DNA of 64,000 bases from Gyrodactylus bullatarudis (taxonomy: Eukaryota > Platyhelminthes > Monogenea > Gyrodactylidea > Gyrodactylidae): NCBI GenBank assembly GCA_012064415.1, contig SSNU01000247.1:1488629-1552628 (forward strand), given 5' to 3'. Below the pieces are notes generated by a model that did no database searches, was not told the origin of the DNA, and saw only the letters and a list, made by a program, of their open reading frames with translations. The position numbers and the translations under genes are program-made. Positions 36,361 to 49,569 of this stretch are shown in pieces. Numbering within the stretch: position 1 is the first letter of the stretch; each line of letters begins with the position of its first letter.

Positions 36361-37419
36361 ACATTCTCAACTAATTAGGAAGTTTACTGAGTAATAAGCG
36401 CTTGTGTAAATAATAGGCGAAACATTCATCAACATTTTCAATAATAAAAATATATTAATTTTTAAACCAATCTACTCTCAAGTAGATACACGAAAAGAAA
36501 AAGGTCAGTAATCACACTGGTAATAGAATTCTCTCTCAGATGTGAAGTGAATTATGATTGTGGTATATGGTCATCATGATGAAATTGATATTTAACGCTA
36601 GTAATTATCCCCAGAATAGCAAGTCTACTAGCGGGTTTATATGCTTAGGTCATCTCGGAAGTGTCAGACAGAAGATGTGTATAAGTCTTTGGGTTTTTAG
36701 GTATTTATGCGATGGATATTTTTGAGTTAATATTTACGTGTCTACTATGAAGTAATTATTAATATTTTCTATCTCAAATCTAGATGGGACCACATAAACC
36801 GAGTACCATGGAGTATGATACTCCGAGTATCTATATCGCTCAATCTGCTCAAGAACCTATAGCTGTTAAATTGAATAATAATCTACTCATATGTTAACTA
36901 ACTCATAATGTTTAATAAACATTTATCTTGTCTCCTAAACCTATGAGTTATCTATATATTTGAGGAAAAGCAATATTGAGATTGAGTTTATTATTAACAA
37001 GAAACAGAAAATATAAAACAATGGAAAAAGGGACTGGATAATTTCCTCAGTACATAGTGGGCCGATGTGAAAAAGGAATCAACTTCAAAGTCCATGCGAT
37101 GAATATCCATCTGGTTAGAATATCTAAAAGGAAATCAATTATTAATATAGTTATTATATTTCAAATGTAAAGTTATATAGTTGAGATTCGCGTAAGGATT
37201 TAATAAATAATAAGGTATAATAATTGTATCTAAATAAAGCTGGACAAAGAGAATTTTTTTGTAAATTGAATCATTCCTAACCAATTTAACCAATATGATA
37301 CATAAATGTAGACTTTAGTACAGACTACCTTCAAAATGGGAATAGATGAATAGATTTCACCTAAATTTGGATCTAAAATCTATCCGGAAAAGGATCCTCA
37401 AAAAACCCGCGATGAAGTT

Positions 37420-37794
37420 TTGAATTGCTCAAGAAGAGAACCAGGAATCTTAGATGTAGGCAATCACAGTTTAGCTGAAGCAATCAATGTAGAGTTGACA
37501 AGACCCTTAGTCATGACTCGTAATAACTCTCAGACTGCCACCTCAGTCAGATTGAAGCACCGGAGGAACCACAACTCTTTCTGGTATCAATCCACAAAAC
37601 AAATTGCTAATTTCTATCTTGAAAGAATCCATGCAAGAACTCCTGATTTGAGCCCCATAAAAACTTTGTGCAATTCTAGCGCGAAAAATGTTCAATCGCT
37701 GTGCCAATTTTTATTTATTCGCTATTCACAAATCGATTACGAAGAAAATGGAAGAGAAAGCAAATCTAATTTGGGATTTCTGGATTTTTTTTGA
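37420..37794 (+). pseudogene. Possible Tc1-like transposase remnant
   Basis: An open frame of 124 codons contains RIHARTPDLSPIKTL, which resembles the PARSPDLNPIENLW motif around the second catalytic Asp of Tc1 transposases. The Asn-Trp part is lost (KTLCNSSAKNV). The 80 residues upstream are not recognisable, so only this motif supports the call. Confidence 0.45.
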
Positions 37795-38659
37795 AGTTTG
37801 GATGAAGCTACTATCGAATAAATACTAGCATCCGTCGGCAATTCGAATTTCACATTCTAAACTTCTCATAACATGTAAACTAAAGCGGGGTACTCAGTTG
37901 GAATAAATTTCACCTAGAAATGATAAGTATTCTTGAATTTCCCGTTCTGAAGGACTCAAACTAGGCCTTACAAAAATAGGGCCACATGTACCGTAAGGAT
38001 TAGTCATTTGGCCAACTCTGTATAATCTGACTATAACGTTGTTCGCTTGCTACCTGACTATGTTGTCTTCTGCCTTGTATTGGTCTATCTGTAGAAAAAG
38101 AAAGGGAAGAGAAAGGTCTAGTATTTCTTAAAAAATAAGTACTGTATTATAAAAATTACAGTAATCAGAGTAAAAATAATGTACAAAAAACTTGTCAAAA
38201 TATGTATTTAAAATTTTGAAAATATGTATTCTAAATGTGGGAAATTTTTTCAATCAATTTTGACACATTTCAAACATAATTTGTGTATTATATATAAAAA
38301 TATCTATATAATTTGGAGTTGAGAGATTAATTTTCAAAAAAAGTTGAGTCTATTTAACATCAAATTTTAAATTTTTTCCATTAAAAACATGAACTGTTTT
38401 AGGTAGACAATAATAGAATTCATCATTGGTTAATTTATAAAAAGAATTTTATAAATATGTATATGTAAGTATACGTGAATATTTAACTAATAATAATAGA
38501 ATTGATCTTTGAAAATTATTTCAAAATTTTTTTTAAGATAAGATACAGTCGGAACCAATACTCAATGGCCAATGGCCACCCTCTTTTGAGAAACTCCGAT
38601 AAAGTTAATATTAATAACATGTAATCCCTGGTGTTGCCTTTGATAGATTAAAACTCTAC

Positions 38660-39372
38660 TTTTTTGGTCAATCTGACTAACTCTCAAGCTCGAGAGATTG
38701 AAAGAATTCAAAGTAAATTTCTATATTGGCTTTTACCCTCTTTAGAATCATAAAATTCTCGGATTCTAGCCTCGGGTCTTCAGCCTCTTTGGGTTCGAAG
38801 ATATGCTTTTATTGTAAAAAATTTTCTAGCAACTTCTTCTCCTATCGAGCATAATTATAACTTTAGACATCAATTCTATAGAAAATCTTTTCTACTCTCA
38901 TCTTATGAATCAATCAATGATAAGTATAAAATTTACGACTGTGATAATCCTAAATGTATAAAATCTATAATGCAACATATTCGTAAGAAGTTAGATTATA
39001 CTCATTCTCTCCTTTATCCAGATCTTCACAAGAAACCAGAATTTTTATTGAATTACTTATTAGATTTCATTCGATCTTATTACAAATTAACCTAGATATT
39101 GAAGATCTAAGGTAAAAATGGGGTTGAAAATTGCCCCATTTTCACGAGACTATTGATGGAACTGCTCATTGATTTCATGCATAAAGAATATACCTTGTTT
39201 TGGATTAATTATTTAGCTTCTACGGAAATTAATCTTAATATCTCTGAACATTGATAAGTTTGTGATATACTATCAAAAAATATACTAAAAAAATGTTTCA
39301 AAATCATTGGAAAAAGTCAGTTTGAACATTGAGGTCATATATGACCTTTGGTATCGAAAGGGTTAAATTAAT
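38660..39372 (+). mobile_element. LINE-type retrotransposon 3' end
   Basis: Broken + strand frames read AREIERIQSKFLYWLLPSLE, then ILASGLQPLWVRRYAFIVKN, then HQFYRKSFLLSSYESIND and KYKIYDCDNPKCIKSIMQHI to TAG at about 39094. This is the usual pattern after a LINE reverse transcriptase. The 3' UTR ends with a hairpin GAGGTCATATATGACCT. The same 3' sequence occurs inverted at 31340-31680, which shows it is repetitive. About 170 bp around 39100-39270 are absent from the other copy. Confidence 0.68.
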
Positions 39373-42300
39373 CTTTTTACTTCTCATTAGAAAGAACAAA
39401 TGTAAAACTCATCAAGATAATGAAAAATGGTTTTCAGAGAGCTAAATTGCCGATTTTATAGGTTCCATAATAGAATCATGGCTGTAGATTTCAAATGGGT
39501 AATCACCTGCTCAGAGTTTAAGATTCGGAATCAAAATGTAATTATTTAGCAAATAATCTAAATTATAATTCGGGACATGAAGGGCTGAGAATTCTAAGTT
39601 ATTTGCTTCTACGGAATAAGTGTATGAGCAAGGATCAGGTTTACTCAGCTGAACTCAGGATAATACAGAACTTAATTTTTACCATGCCTTGATCGAATAT
39701 TCATGTTTGAACTGAGATTAGGAATGTAAATGAATCCCATTTTCCCGAAAATCATTGAAATTCACTTATTTTCCCAGAAATTTCTTTCAACATGTAGAAT
39801 TTTTGACTTTTTCCACTCTGAACTACTCAGAACTAAGCTTTACTCTACTCTCTTACCTTAGACTTTTAGGGAATCTTAAGACTACCAGTTACAATGAGAA
39901 AATGTTTGGTTAATATTAAATCTACTTTTACTAATACAATATTTACTGCTGAATCATAATTGCAATCACCAACAAGATAAAAATTCCATAGATGGAATCA
40001 AAAATGAGATAAAAAAGAGGACGGGGCCAAAAAGACCTCAAATTCTGACTCTGTTATAATTTTTTTTGAATTAGTTATTCCATGTAATAAGAGACTGACG
40101 ACTGGAAAAAAACCATCACGTTTGATTGAAAAATTATTGTTCTAGGATTACAAAAAGATTTCATACAAAAAGAAAAAAACAAAATATAAAGAATTGAAAT
40201 TGTCTTGGGGTCTTTTTGATCCCAAATTCCATGCGAGGGTTAAACAAAATCAGATTTCTATCTTTTATGCTAAAATAAAACCCAGGTGTTCTTTTTTCAA
40301 AGTACGACTCACCTGTTTAATTATGCGTCATACGTTACAGGAGCATTTCTCATAACTTGGAATCGCCAAAGATATCGCAGGCTGGATTTGAACACGATTA
40401 AATCTAATTTCTAGATATTAGATTGTAAAAATATTTTCCATGAGTAGCTTACTTTCTTTTAGGAATATTCAATGGTATATTGGCTAAAATTATGACTAAA
40501 GAGACAGAGAATATTGGGGATTGCCTTCATGAAAAGCTTTTAACGACTAAAGGAAAGTAATATTGAAATTAATTAAATATAGATATGTACTAAAAAAATG
40601 TAGAGTAGCAAAGCTAGCTTAATCTTATGGGATTTTGACAGATTTTTACAATCCTATAATGAAATTATAATTAAACTGAAAAAGGTATTTTGCATTCATG
40701 ATGTTTGGAAACTCTGCGTGTCTGTCCACCACAGAATGTAATGTCTCTAGGTTAAATAGCTATTTGATAAGTGTCTGCTTCATATAACTAGTGGAATTGA
40801 GAATTGGGAACAAGACAAAATGAGTCATATTCTGGAACAAGCGCCAAAGACACTCCTAAGCTTCAACCTCAGATTACTCTAATGAACGTATTCGCTTTTT
40901 GGTATTTTCTATCAGAGATTTGTTTTCGTTCGGTTTATTTTAACGGGAAAATTGGTTAGATAGGAAATCTAAAATCTGTCCTCAATGGCCAAGTGACCAA
41001 AGAAGGTACCTCATTAAATAAGAAATAAGCCAAAATTTTATAGGAAACACAATTTAATTCGAGTTTCAGGTTGAAGGTCAGGAATAGTGATCGAGTTTGA
41101 TTGTGAATCAAAGGACGATGAACTCGTATTCAGTTTTTTTCAGAAATATTTGCTTGCATTACTTTGCTAAATAATTTAAGTCTGTCCAACTGGTAATTTG
41201 TTAGACTCATCTTAGCATCGAGGCCCAAACGATCAGATAAAAATGAAATCCTAAATCCTAGAGCATTTACTACCAATGGTTATGATCTAATAACAACTCA
41301 CCAATAATAACAGAATCATTTCAAGGTTTCTATAACTCCATGAAGACAAACAGGTCTTGCCAATAGGCTTGAAGTTATCCATAGTTTCTGAAAATAAGTC
41401 CAATTTACGTTCAGGAAAGTATAAGTGGGTTCATATAATGCAATTAATTAACTTCAAGCATGCCATGCTCACTGAGTGTATAATGAAATTTGAAAATAAC
41501 CAATGAGAATCGAGAATACATCATTACTCATATACATAATTCTACTTATTGAATTATATTGACCAATCAGGAGACAGTTCAGATAGATAATTGAAGCATG
41601 CCACTTGGGTAACTGTGTAATTAGTAGGAAAATTTCAAAACTGGGTTTCATGCTAATAGATAAAAATAGGATAATCTAATAGTTCAAAAAGGATCAAGTA
41701 AATTTGACGTACGTTGGAGAAATTTCAATAAGAAAAGTTGTAACCATTCCCATATAGGAATGGAAATTTTTGAGAGAAAATTTGTTAGTTTTTGTAGGAC
41801 TGTTAAATCAACAGTGTTAATCACTATGGGTTTTAGTTTAAAAAGTTTGAAGAAACAGCTACTCATCGAAGCCAGTGTGAGTAAAGAGAAGAGAATTTTG
41901 AGTTAATGTGAGGGTTAACTGATGTCTTCGAACTTCTAAACTATGAATAAGAACGGATTAAACTAATCTGAGATTAGGCTAAGTTAAAAACCATAAAATC
42001 TCCTTGGTTTGGTTAATTCGAAACCAAATTTCATTTCAACGGTATATCAATATGATCACGTGGATGCAGTTGATAGATTGAGACAATCTCAACCGTTTAG
42101 TATAATAACTTAAAATTTCTACAAAAAGGAGAATAGTCATCTGATCTAGTATTGATGATCTGAAGAGAGTTCGATTGTTGAAAAAACTAGATTGATCGAT
42201 TAAGGACCCATGGTTGAAATCTGAGAGACTATTGATTGGTATTGAGCCTCATTTAACACTCCTTTAATGGAAATATGGAAATGTGTAAAAAGTTTCATAA

Positions 42301-42564
42301 ATGAAATCTAGTTCCTAGAATCGAGTGGAAATTCTTATGAGTAATAAATTATATAGTTTTTTTGAAGAAACTCAATTAATTATGAAATGAAATAGGCTCT
42401 GTCATTTCACGACTTAAATCACGAGTTTGACATAATAATTTGAATTGTAACTTACAAATTGAAAGTAAAAACAAACAACTACGTATTAGGATAATTTTGT
42501 TTAACCTGATTAAAATTTAAATGCATTTTTTCTCAGCAGTAAGTTATTCTAATAATTATTGTAG

Positions 42565-42963
42565 CATTCATTTGGAAATAGCGTTATTGAACCAACTGAT
42601 GATCTTAGACAGTATGAAAAACGTTTGAAGGAAATTGTTAGCGATCTAAATGGACGAACAAAAATTTGGAGAATTGTCAGCAGCATAATTTTCTTCTTTT
42701 GGGCTTTTACACTATGTCGTTTTCTCACAAACTATTTCTCCTACCAGATCTCTCTTATCACCTCTCTACAAGGTCACTTGGACCTTTGTGCAATGACAAT
42801 ACTACTCTTAATTGGTCTTATGCTTGGTGCTCACCGAAATATTCATCTATCCAAAACTATAGTTAATCGTTGCATATCCGTACTTGAACATTACAACATG
42901 AGCTGTGATTATTCTGGGAAATTAATTCTCCTCCCAAGACCGACAAACATTGAAATTAGATAA
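42565..42963 (+). CDS. CNEP1R1: Nuclear envelope phosphatase regulatory subunit 1 (TMEM188), last exon
   Basis: 132 codons and a TAA stop. The C-terminal CISVLEHYNMSCDYSGKLIL matches human [20 protein letters not shown] almost residue for residue, and EPTDDLRQYEKRL near the start matches the N-terminal EDLKAFERRL. Two hydrophobic helices (about residues 40-57 and 72-88) are the two membrane spans of the family. In animals this protein binds CTDNEP1 in the nuclear envelope and ER and helps it dephosphorylate lipin. Human length is about 125 residues, so almost all is here. A TAG sits directly before 42565 with acceptor TTGTAG, so the start Met must be on an upstream exon that I could not locate; ATAG at 42581 is an alternative acceptor. 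AATAAA signals lie at 43007 and 43023. Confidence 0.92.
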   Translation, partial: HSFGNSVIEPTDDLRQYEKRLKEIVSDLNGRTKIWRIVSSIIFFFWAFTLCRFLTNYFSYQISLITSLQGHLDLCAMTILLLIGLMLGAHRNIHLSKTIVNRCISVLEHYNMSCDYSGKLILLPRPTNIEIR

Positions 42964-42969
42964 TTAATT

Positions 42970-44665
42970 TTAGTTTTTTTGTAAATGAGATTTATTTTGA
43001 TCCATTAATAAATTTTTAATTCAATAAATATGAATGATTCTACTCTTGTCAAAAGTTGACTTGATGATGACGAATGAGCTTTTGAAAAGAAATCGTTAAT
43101 CAAAACATTTGGCTTACAAAGTAAGCTACATTACTTCAAATCGTTTGAACAGTTCAACTTGAACTTCTCACTTGGTAAAAATATGCTACAATCCATGAAT
43201 CTACTATAAAGTAGGCATATATAATTAAATATTTTGTTATGATTATAATTTAAATAATGCAATTCTGATGAGCTTTCCTCATTGAGCAATGGACTGTTGA
43301 ATGAAAGTCGAACTGACCACTGGTAGTTATCTGAAATGACAAGAAAAATTTATTAAAATTGGAAATCTCTTTGAGGAATTGCATGATTTGGTTAGGAGTA
43401 AAATCAAGTTATTTCATGCCCGAGTAAAACTGGGATGTGAACTTCTTACTATAAAAAGAGGTAATCGGTATGCATTTACGCATTTAAATACCCCAAGGAA
43501 GAGATTTAAACGAAAAATGAATCTACACTCTGATGATCTTTAAGAAGAATATGAAAACTTTTTATCATTTCAAGGGCGAATTCCCAAAGTTTGAGTACTA
43601 CAAAACCGCTCAATCGAAACAAAATATTATTCTTTCAAAATCATTCTATTGAACAATGTGTTTCAAAATTTATTTTTTTTTTTCAATGAATTTTACTACG
43701 AGGAACGAAAATCCAGATGTCCAGAAAATGTTTTGAAGAAAATTGTGATTATCTGGTGCAAAAGTTAATAAACATGATCAAAATTATCATAAAATTGAGA
43801 AAAGAAAGACATTGAGCAGAATTGAGTATCCTCGTACTGAGTGTAGCTTGTATCAGCCATTTGGATGGAAATTGCACTTTGAGCATAGGACTGATGAAGA
43901 TGAAATCTGCCTTGGCTCGTTCTAGAAGTCTGAGAGAGAATCGATCTCAGGACAGCATGATCTCAGGTGCGTTCAAGCGATTAAAAAGTTTAATAAAAAA
44001 AGCTTTTGCATCGAATCCTTTCCAGGATATCTTGGAAGTGAACGTGTAGGTTTTGAGATTATTGCTCTGATGAAGGCCGATGATAGAGACAAAAACTATA
44101 ACGGAATGACTGGCTTGATGCGCCATAACTCAAGTCCAAATATGAGATTTATTCACTTCAAAATTGAGAGTTCTCTGGACATTTTTGCGTACTAAATTGA
44201 AAGATTTGAATAAAAATCGGCAATTGGCCCAAAATATTGGCCGGGAAAAACAAACTTTTATAAATACATTGAAGATCAAGAGAAAATATGCTCTTTTAAT
44301 GATAAACCTGATTTTTCAAGATCAACTCTTGGCTAAATTTTAATTGAATTGAATTCGATATGTAAAAATAATTTTTTGGAAATCAAAATTTTCCTACCCT
44401 CACACTAACCAACTTTACCTAGTAAATGTTTTGATCACAAATGTTTCAGCAAAAGAAATGACCAGGTTTCATTATGCTGGTATGGGAATTATAAATAAGC
44501 GAAAGTAGATGCCGATAATTAATCGATGATTAAATAATTTTGAAGATTTCAGCTTTCAAATGTTTGATTCCTTCTGTGATATCTTTGAGATCATTAGTTT
44601 AAACCCTTGAAAAACATGAACATTTTATTAGGAGATTTAGAAATAATGTATATATTAGGGCCATA
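42970..44665. other. CNEP1R1 to Ginger interval
   Basis: Two weakly coding-looking stretches lie here: about 43378-43542 (+) with VRSKIKLFHARVKLGCELLT and a basic tail, and 43822-44049 (+) with ARSRSLRENRSQDSMI. Neither has clear splice sites or a family that I know. Confidence 0.35.
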
Positions 44666-44669
44666 TGTA

Positions 44670-44955
44670 TGTTGCAATCATTTTGTAGAACTTGATAGTT
44701 ATATATAATCTTCGCCGATTATGTATAATAATCAAGCCTCTGATCATTATATATAATTCTTATCTTGAATGAAGAAAAACTCTGACGATTATATAAAACT
44801 CTCGTCTGATAAAATAGGAGGGGTAGTAACATACATGCCAACCATAAAGAACATGGTGTACCTAATAATGGTATGAAGAACTATTGTATACTAAGTTGCC
44901 AAGGCCATGTTCCTTTCCTTCTTCGTGAGACTGATATTATCAAATAAAGAAAATT
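44670..44955 (+). repeat. Ginger left terminal inverted repeat
   Basis: Pairs with 46532-46804 in inverse orientation. It has about 13 extra bases near 44810 that the right arm lacks. Its inner end lies 49 bp from the stop of the integrase gene. Confidence 0.9.
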
Positions 44956-45003
44956 AAATATGAAAATAATTAAAAATTTATTAAGTGTAAATTTTCTTAA
45001 ATT

Positions 45004-46511
45004 TCAGCATTTATTTTCGCAGCTTAAGGATGAATGGCACTTGGAGTTGCATGTAACATGGTTTTTTCGACACTTGCACATCCTTGTATTACAACCTGAG
45101 GTACAGTTGCACTTAAAAAAACCTTGCCCACCTGAACGAGATTGTTTCGAGCTTGCTGTTCGTACACTCAATACTTCATTAGGCTTATCTTTGATATTTA
45201 AGATTTTTTCCTTTATTGGTTTGACTTGTCCGAAGCCCAATACACCTTGAAGATTACCGTTTTCACAAGCTACTGAGTAGCCGATTTCCTTAATTTCGGT
45301 TACGACACCAAGCAAGTTTCTGTCATCAATTCGTGATCTATCGATTTCAGGTATTGGTACAAGAACATTTTCTCCAACTTCAGCGCGAATCAATTTGTTG
45401 TTCTTTAACATTTTTGTTGCGCATACAATTTGATTTTCTCTTGCTCTCTCTCTTAGATCGTTTTGGGTTCCATTCAATTCTTGAGATTCTAAAAAATATT
45501 TACATAAGAATTAAATTACCTTCGAGCATTTCCATGTTGTCTTCAAAACTGACATAATGATCCTCAGAGAACTCATCTTTTTCGTTGATAAAATCTACTC
45601 CAAACAATACTTTATAAGGAGTTGATTTTATTGTTCGATGATATCTATTATTTTTGATCATCTGAACTTTGAGCACGCCCTTTGCCCAGCAAGAAGTTTT
45701 ATTTTCATGAAGCCAACTCTTGAGAATATCCTCAATGTCTCTGTTAGCACGTTCTACTGAACCTTGTGATTGACTGTGTCTGGGACGACCATGTACAATA
45801 GTTAATCCCGGAAATTCATTGGTGAGAGAATCTATGAGGGCATTATTGAATTCTCTGCCATTGTCTGATTGGAGTATTTTAGGAGGTCCAAATGTAGAAA
45901 ATATTTCCACTAGTTTAGATTTCACTTCCGCTGCTGTTTTTGATTTCAAAGGGCGCAAGTTAACAAATTTTGTAAAGTGATCTTGAACCACTAATATAAA
46001 CTTGAATTCGTTGTCCGGCGATGATTGGTAATCAATCAGATCCATCTGAGCTCGGGAATTGAAATTTTTTGATAAAATAGTTTTGACAACCAAACCTTTA
46101 TTTTGCTTTGGAAGATTTTTCATACAATGATCGCAGAGAGAAATAAAATTTTTTATCTGATCCATCGAAATGTTCTTGTATTTAGAGTCGACTTCGGATT
46201 TATTAATTTTTGATTTTGCATGTCCCATTCTTAAATGACATTCTAAAATTATATCATAAATATCCTCTCTTTGCATAGAATTTGATAACATTGTCATTTT
46301 CGACGTTTGAAATTATTTTAGATACACCATCGATTGTCTGGTAATTAAATTTCCTCTTAAGCCTGTAGTGTTCAGGGTTTAGTTTTTGACCTGCATGAGC
46401 ATATTTGATCTTATCTAATAAACAGTTGTATTCTTGCTCAGGTAAGATTTGAGAATTTTTAGCATAATTCTTTTCATCTAAAATTTGATAGAACCTTTCT
46501 TTAGGATTCAT
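45004..46511 (-). pseudogene. Ginger/KRBA2-like integrase-transposase, one frameshift
   Basis: Starts at a real ATG (46511). Frame one runs to 46254; frame two covers 46297-45521; a last exon covers 45488-45004. Frames one and two join if one base is skipped near the KFYAK..EDIYD junction, so this copy carries a one-base insertion. The middle part is a retroviral-type integrase core: first Asp in MDLIDYQS, second in LQSDNGREF, Glu in SQGSVERANRD, and an upstream H..H..C..C zinc site (HLRMGH, CDHC). After a 31-bp GT-AG intron (45519-45489) comes the tail, with VPIPEIDRSR and a cysteine-rich FKCNCTSGC..CKC..C..KCHSSLSC block typical of KRBA2-like proteins. It would act in the nucleus to cut and join transposon ends. 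Confidence 0.88.
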
Positions 46512-46531
46512 AATGAATAATTGAGGGACCT

Positions 46532-46804
46532 AAATTTTCTTTATTTGATAATATCAGTCTCACGAAGAAGGAAAGGAACATGGCCTTGGCAACTTAGTAT
46601 ACAATAGTTCTTCATACCATTATTAGGTACACTATGTTCTTTATGGTTGGCATGTATGTTACTACCCCTCGAGAGTTTTATATAATCGTCAGAGTTTTTC
46701 TTCATTCAAGATAAGAATTATATATAATGATCAGAGGCTTGATTATTATACATAATCGGCGAAGATTATATATAACTATCGAGTTCTACAAAATGATTGC
46801 AACA
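46532..46804 (-). repeat. Ginger right terminal inverted repeat
   Basis: Inverse copy of the left arm. It ends 21 bp before the integrase ATG at 46511, so it should contain the promoter. Confidence 0.9.
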
Positions 46805-46808
46805 TGTA

Positions 46809-46930
46809 CATTTCATAAAACATCATCAGTGGCAATACTTTAAAAATGATACAAGTTAAAAGATTCATTCAAAATAATAATTTACAAATTAGGAAAGAAA
46901 TAGTAAAAGTCACAGAAGAATAAAATGTAA
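46809..46930. repeat. Family C-like fragment flanking the Ginger element
   Basis: CATCATCAGTGGCAATACTTTAAAAATG.. resembles CATCAGCAATATTACTTTAAAAATG of the palindrome at 29851-30220. The Ginger element may therefore have inserted into such a copy. Confidence 0.45.
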
Positions 46931-49569
46931 GCTAAAAAAACACCAAAACTCTCCAATAAGTAGCAACAGTGGAGAGAAAAGTGAAAAATAGAATTGATTG
47001 TCTTAGATTCCTGTCTTAGATGCCTGGTCACCGCTGTATCTTTCTTAAGATGATCGTTCCCTCTAGTTGATAACTTCCTGAACATTTTACGTCAACTTTA
47101 AATTTTTCCCTATTTTTTTCTCAGGAAATATTTTAATCTTCAAATGGTAAAAAAGTCTGCCTTGAAATCTGGATATAAGATCAGGTGAATTCTTACCCGA
47201 ACCCAAAATTTGCATGCCAAATGCTTTCTTCTCCCTTTTCTGAGTGAGAAATTACGTAGAGAAATTAGTAATAAGTAAGAAGAAATAACATTTGCCAATA
47301 ATTATTTAATTATGTCGATTTAGTAGAGAAGATTCTTACCTATTAATTCAGGGAGCCAAGATTAAAAAAATCTTCAAAATGGTTATAATTGGCTTACGTA
47401 AAACATATTTAATGCACTAGAATAACTAAGAAATAAAAACTGGGAAAAAACATGGGAAGTTTAAAAATATAAGGAAACCTGAGACTGTGGGAAAGAGTAC
47501 ATATTATTCTATTCATAAAAGAAATTTGTTCGTTTTTTCAAGAGCAGGCTAGACTAATAATTGAATTAGGAAGGTTGAAACTGATCTAAAAGGATTAATT
47601 CAGCAGCTAAGATATTCAGACGCTTTTCAAGCAACAAATCTGACCTGTTGTTTCCATGTAATCTAGTCAGTCTAGGAAGAGAACTCAAAACGATAAGGCT
47701 GATTCACTCATCCCCGTTGAACTACTTAAACAAATCAAATCTAACAGAATTGGGAAATCTAGCAATATTCAATGGATGCAAAAATATTTTCCAAAAACTT
47801 GAACCAAAAAACAAATTCAAAACTATCAAAAGATTCATCACATAAGTCTTATTGAACAAAAATTACTAACAAAAATAAACATGATTAAAGAAACATAACC
47901 CAAGAAGAGACTTGAATTGAAAATTTATTCTATATTTTTGCTGCGATAATAAGAAGAGGACTGTCAAATATGAGAGAAGGTTTTAGTACATATTTTTCTG
48001 AGCTTTCCAAAGTCTCAAGAAGTCTAGACGAATACAGTAATGAAATTAAACAAGAAAAAACCTGACCTATCCAAATTTCAACAAGTTTTCTAAAGAAATT
48101 TTTTAAATAAGAAGGTGAATAAAATTTCAGGGCAGTAACTCACCTCTTTCTGAAATCACGTCAGCTTCTCACGAGACTGAATGAACAATCTCAGATCTTA
48201 GGTTTCGTCTTGTCGTTAAGCCATCACATTGTCAAATAAGGAATGGTTCAGTATACCACATGTCACATTTGAAGATAATGACCAATGAGAATCAAGTTTG
48301 TCTGTCAATTACATGGTAATTGCCATCTTTTGTGTGTACGTATGACCAGTGTTCACTAACCAATAGTCAGGAATAATTGATAGATATAGTTATAAATTGA
48401 TTACTATATCATGTAAAAGAACACATGAATTATGATTTGTATAATTAATTTTTTGTTTATCTTATAATACCCATGAGCCAGGTATTATGGTTCGCCCAAC
48501 TTGAGAAAGTCTCAATACGTTTATTCTTGATCTAATCCAATAGTCTACCCCATAACAAAAGTGAATATGGAATAAACTTTTTTCCTATATGCAATAACAA
48601 AAATCTCAATTCAAGACTTTTGACAGCCATCAGAGTACATTTTCACGATCTCATCAATTTCTTCCAACCAGATTGAAGAATTAGCATGGTAAAACTATAT
48701 TATATGAAGTTTGGAAATTATTTAGAAAAAAGGTAAAAATTCTTTATAAATAGAGTTAAAATATGTATGTATGTATGTATGTATCGTATGTATGAGTATC
48801 GTATCCAGTATCGTCTGAAAGTTTCAAAGTTTATTTTTTTTTTGAAATTATACATTTATTAATTCAATAAGAAATCATTATTATAAAATAAGTTATGACA
48901 AAGTATGTTTTGGAAAAATTAAAATAAAAGTTCGACCTTGTCTTCGGACAATCGGCAATATCAGGTATCATTTATTCACACTTTTGTATTATTAAATTAT
49001 TGGGAAATTTACCCTTGGAGTATCATTTTTTCTTCATCAGTATCAATAGATGAAATAATTACTGAAACAGTATTATGCAACAATAAATTCTTTGAGTTAA
49101 AGTATCAATGATTATGAAAACTTCCTAAAACAGTATCATTTAATGTTTTTTTAAAAATATTTCTCATCATACTTGTAATATTTTTTCCAATCTAAACTTG
49201 GTAATTGTTCAAGAAAAAAGAGCTGCAATTGAATAAAAATCATCAGTCTATTATACTGTAACTGAAATTTGAAAAAAATTGTAAGTTTCCCTAAATTACT
49301 AGATAAGGATGATCTGTTTTCATTCATTGAAATTTTTAATCATTTAGATAGTCAAAAGAGTAGAAAATATTTTCCAATCTCTAGTTCCAACTTACAATAG
49401 ATCATTAATCAATGTTCTATAGATTGACAAATTTATGTATCCCATCTTCAATTTAATGATGAGTTTTTAAAAAAGGGAACAGAAAAATGATTGATTGATA
49501 TCTCCTCATGAGAGATCAATACTGCCAGTTATATGTGAGGGTCATAGCAGGTAAAAATTCTAATCTCAA
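46930..49569. other. Gene-free AT-rich interval
   Basis: No exon seen on either strand; only the TATG microsatellite. The sequence is low-complexity AT-rich DNA. Confidence 0.55.

Larger units (their letters stand above)
32727..42564. other. INPP5F to CNEP1R1 interval
   Basis: Contains the mariner relic, the possible Tc1 remnant and a LINE 3' end. The first exon of CNEP1R1 should lie here but I cannot pick it out. The rest is AT-rich with no coding signal. Confidence 0.6.
44670..46804 (-). mobile_element. Ginger-type DNA transposon with 4-bp TGTA target duplication
   Basis: Long terminal inverted repeats begin TGTTGCAATCATTTTGTAGA at both ends, and TGTA flanks both sides (44666-44669 and 46805-46808). 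Between them is one integrase gene on the - strand. Ginger elements are cut-and-paste transposons whose transposase is a gypsy-like integrase, with TGT...ACA ends and 4-bp duplications, so all expected features are present. The arms are still about 95% alike apart from a 13-bp insertion, which suggests a fairly recent copy. Confidence 0.9.

Noticed and set aside
43822..44049. 75-codon frame rich in Arg/Ser
   Set aside because: No homology that I know, no splice sites, no start context; kept only as a remark on the interval.
48757..48784. TATG array as a CRISPR or satellite
   Set aside because: Simple microsatellite; nothing prokaryotic in the window.
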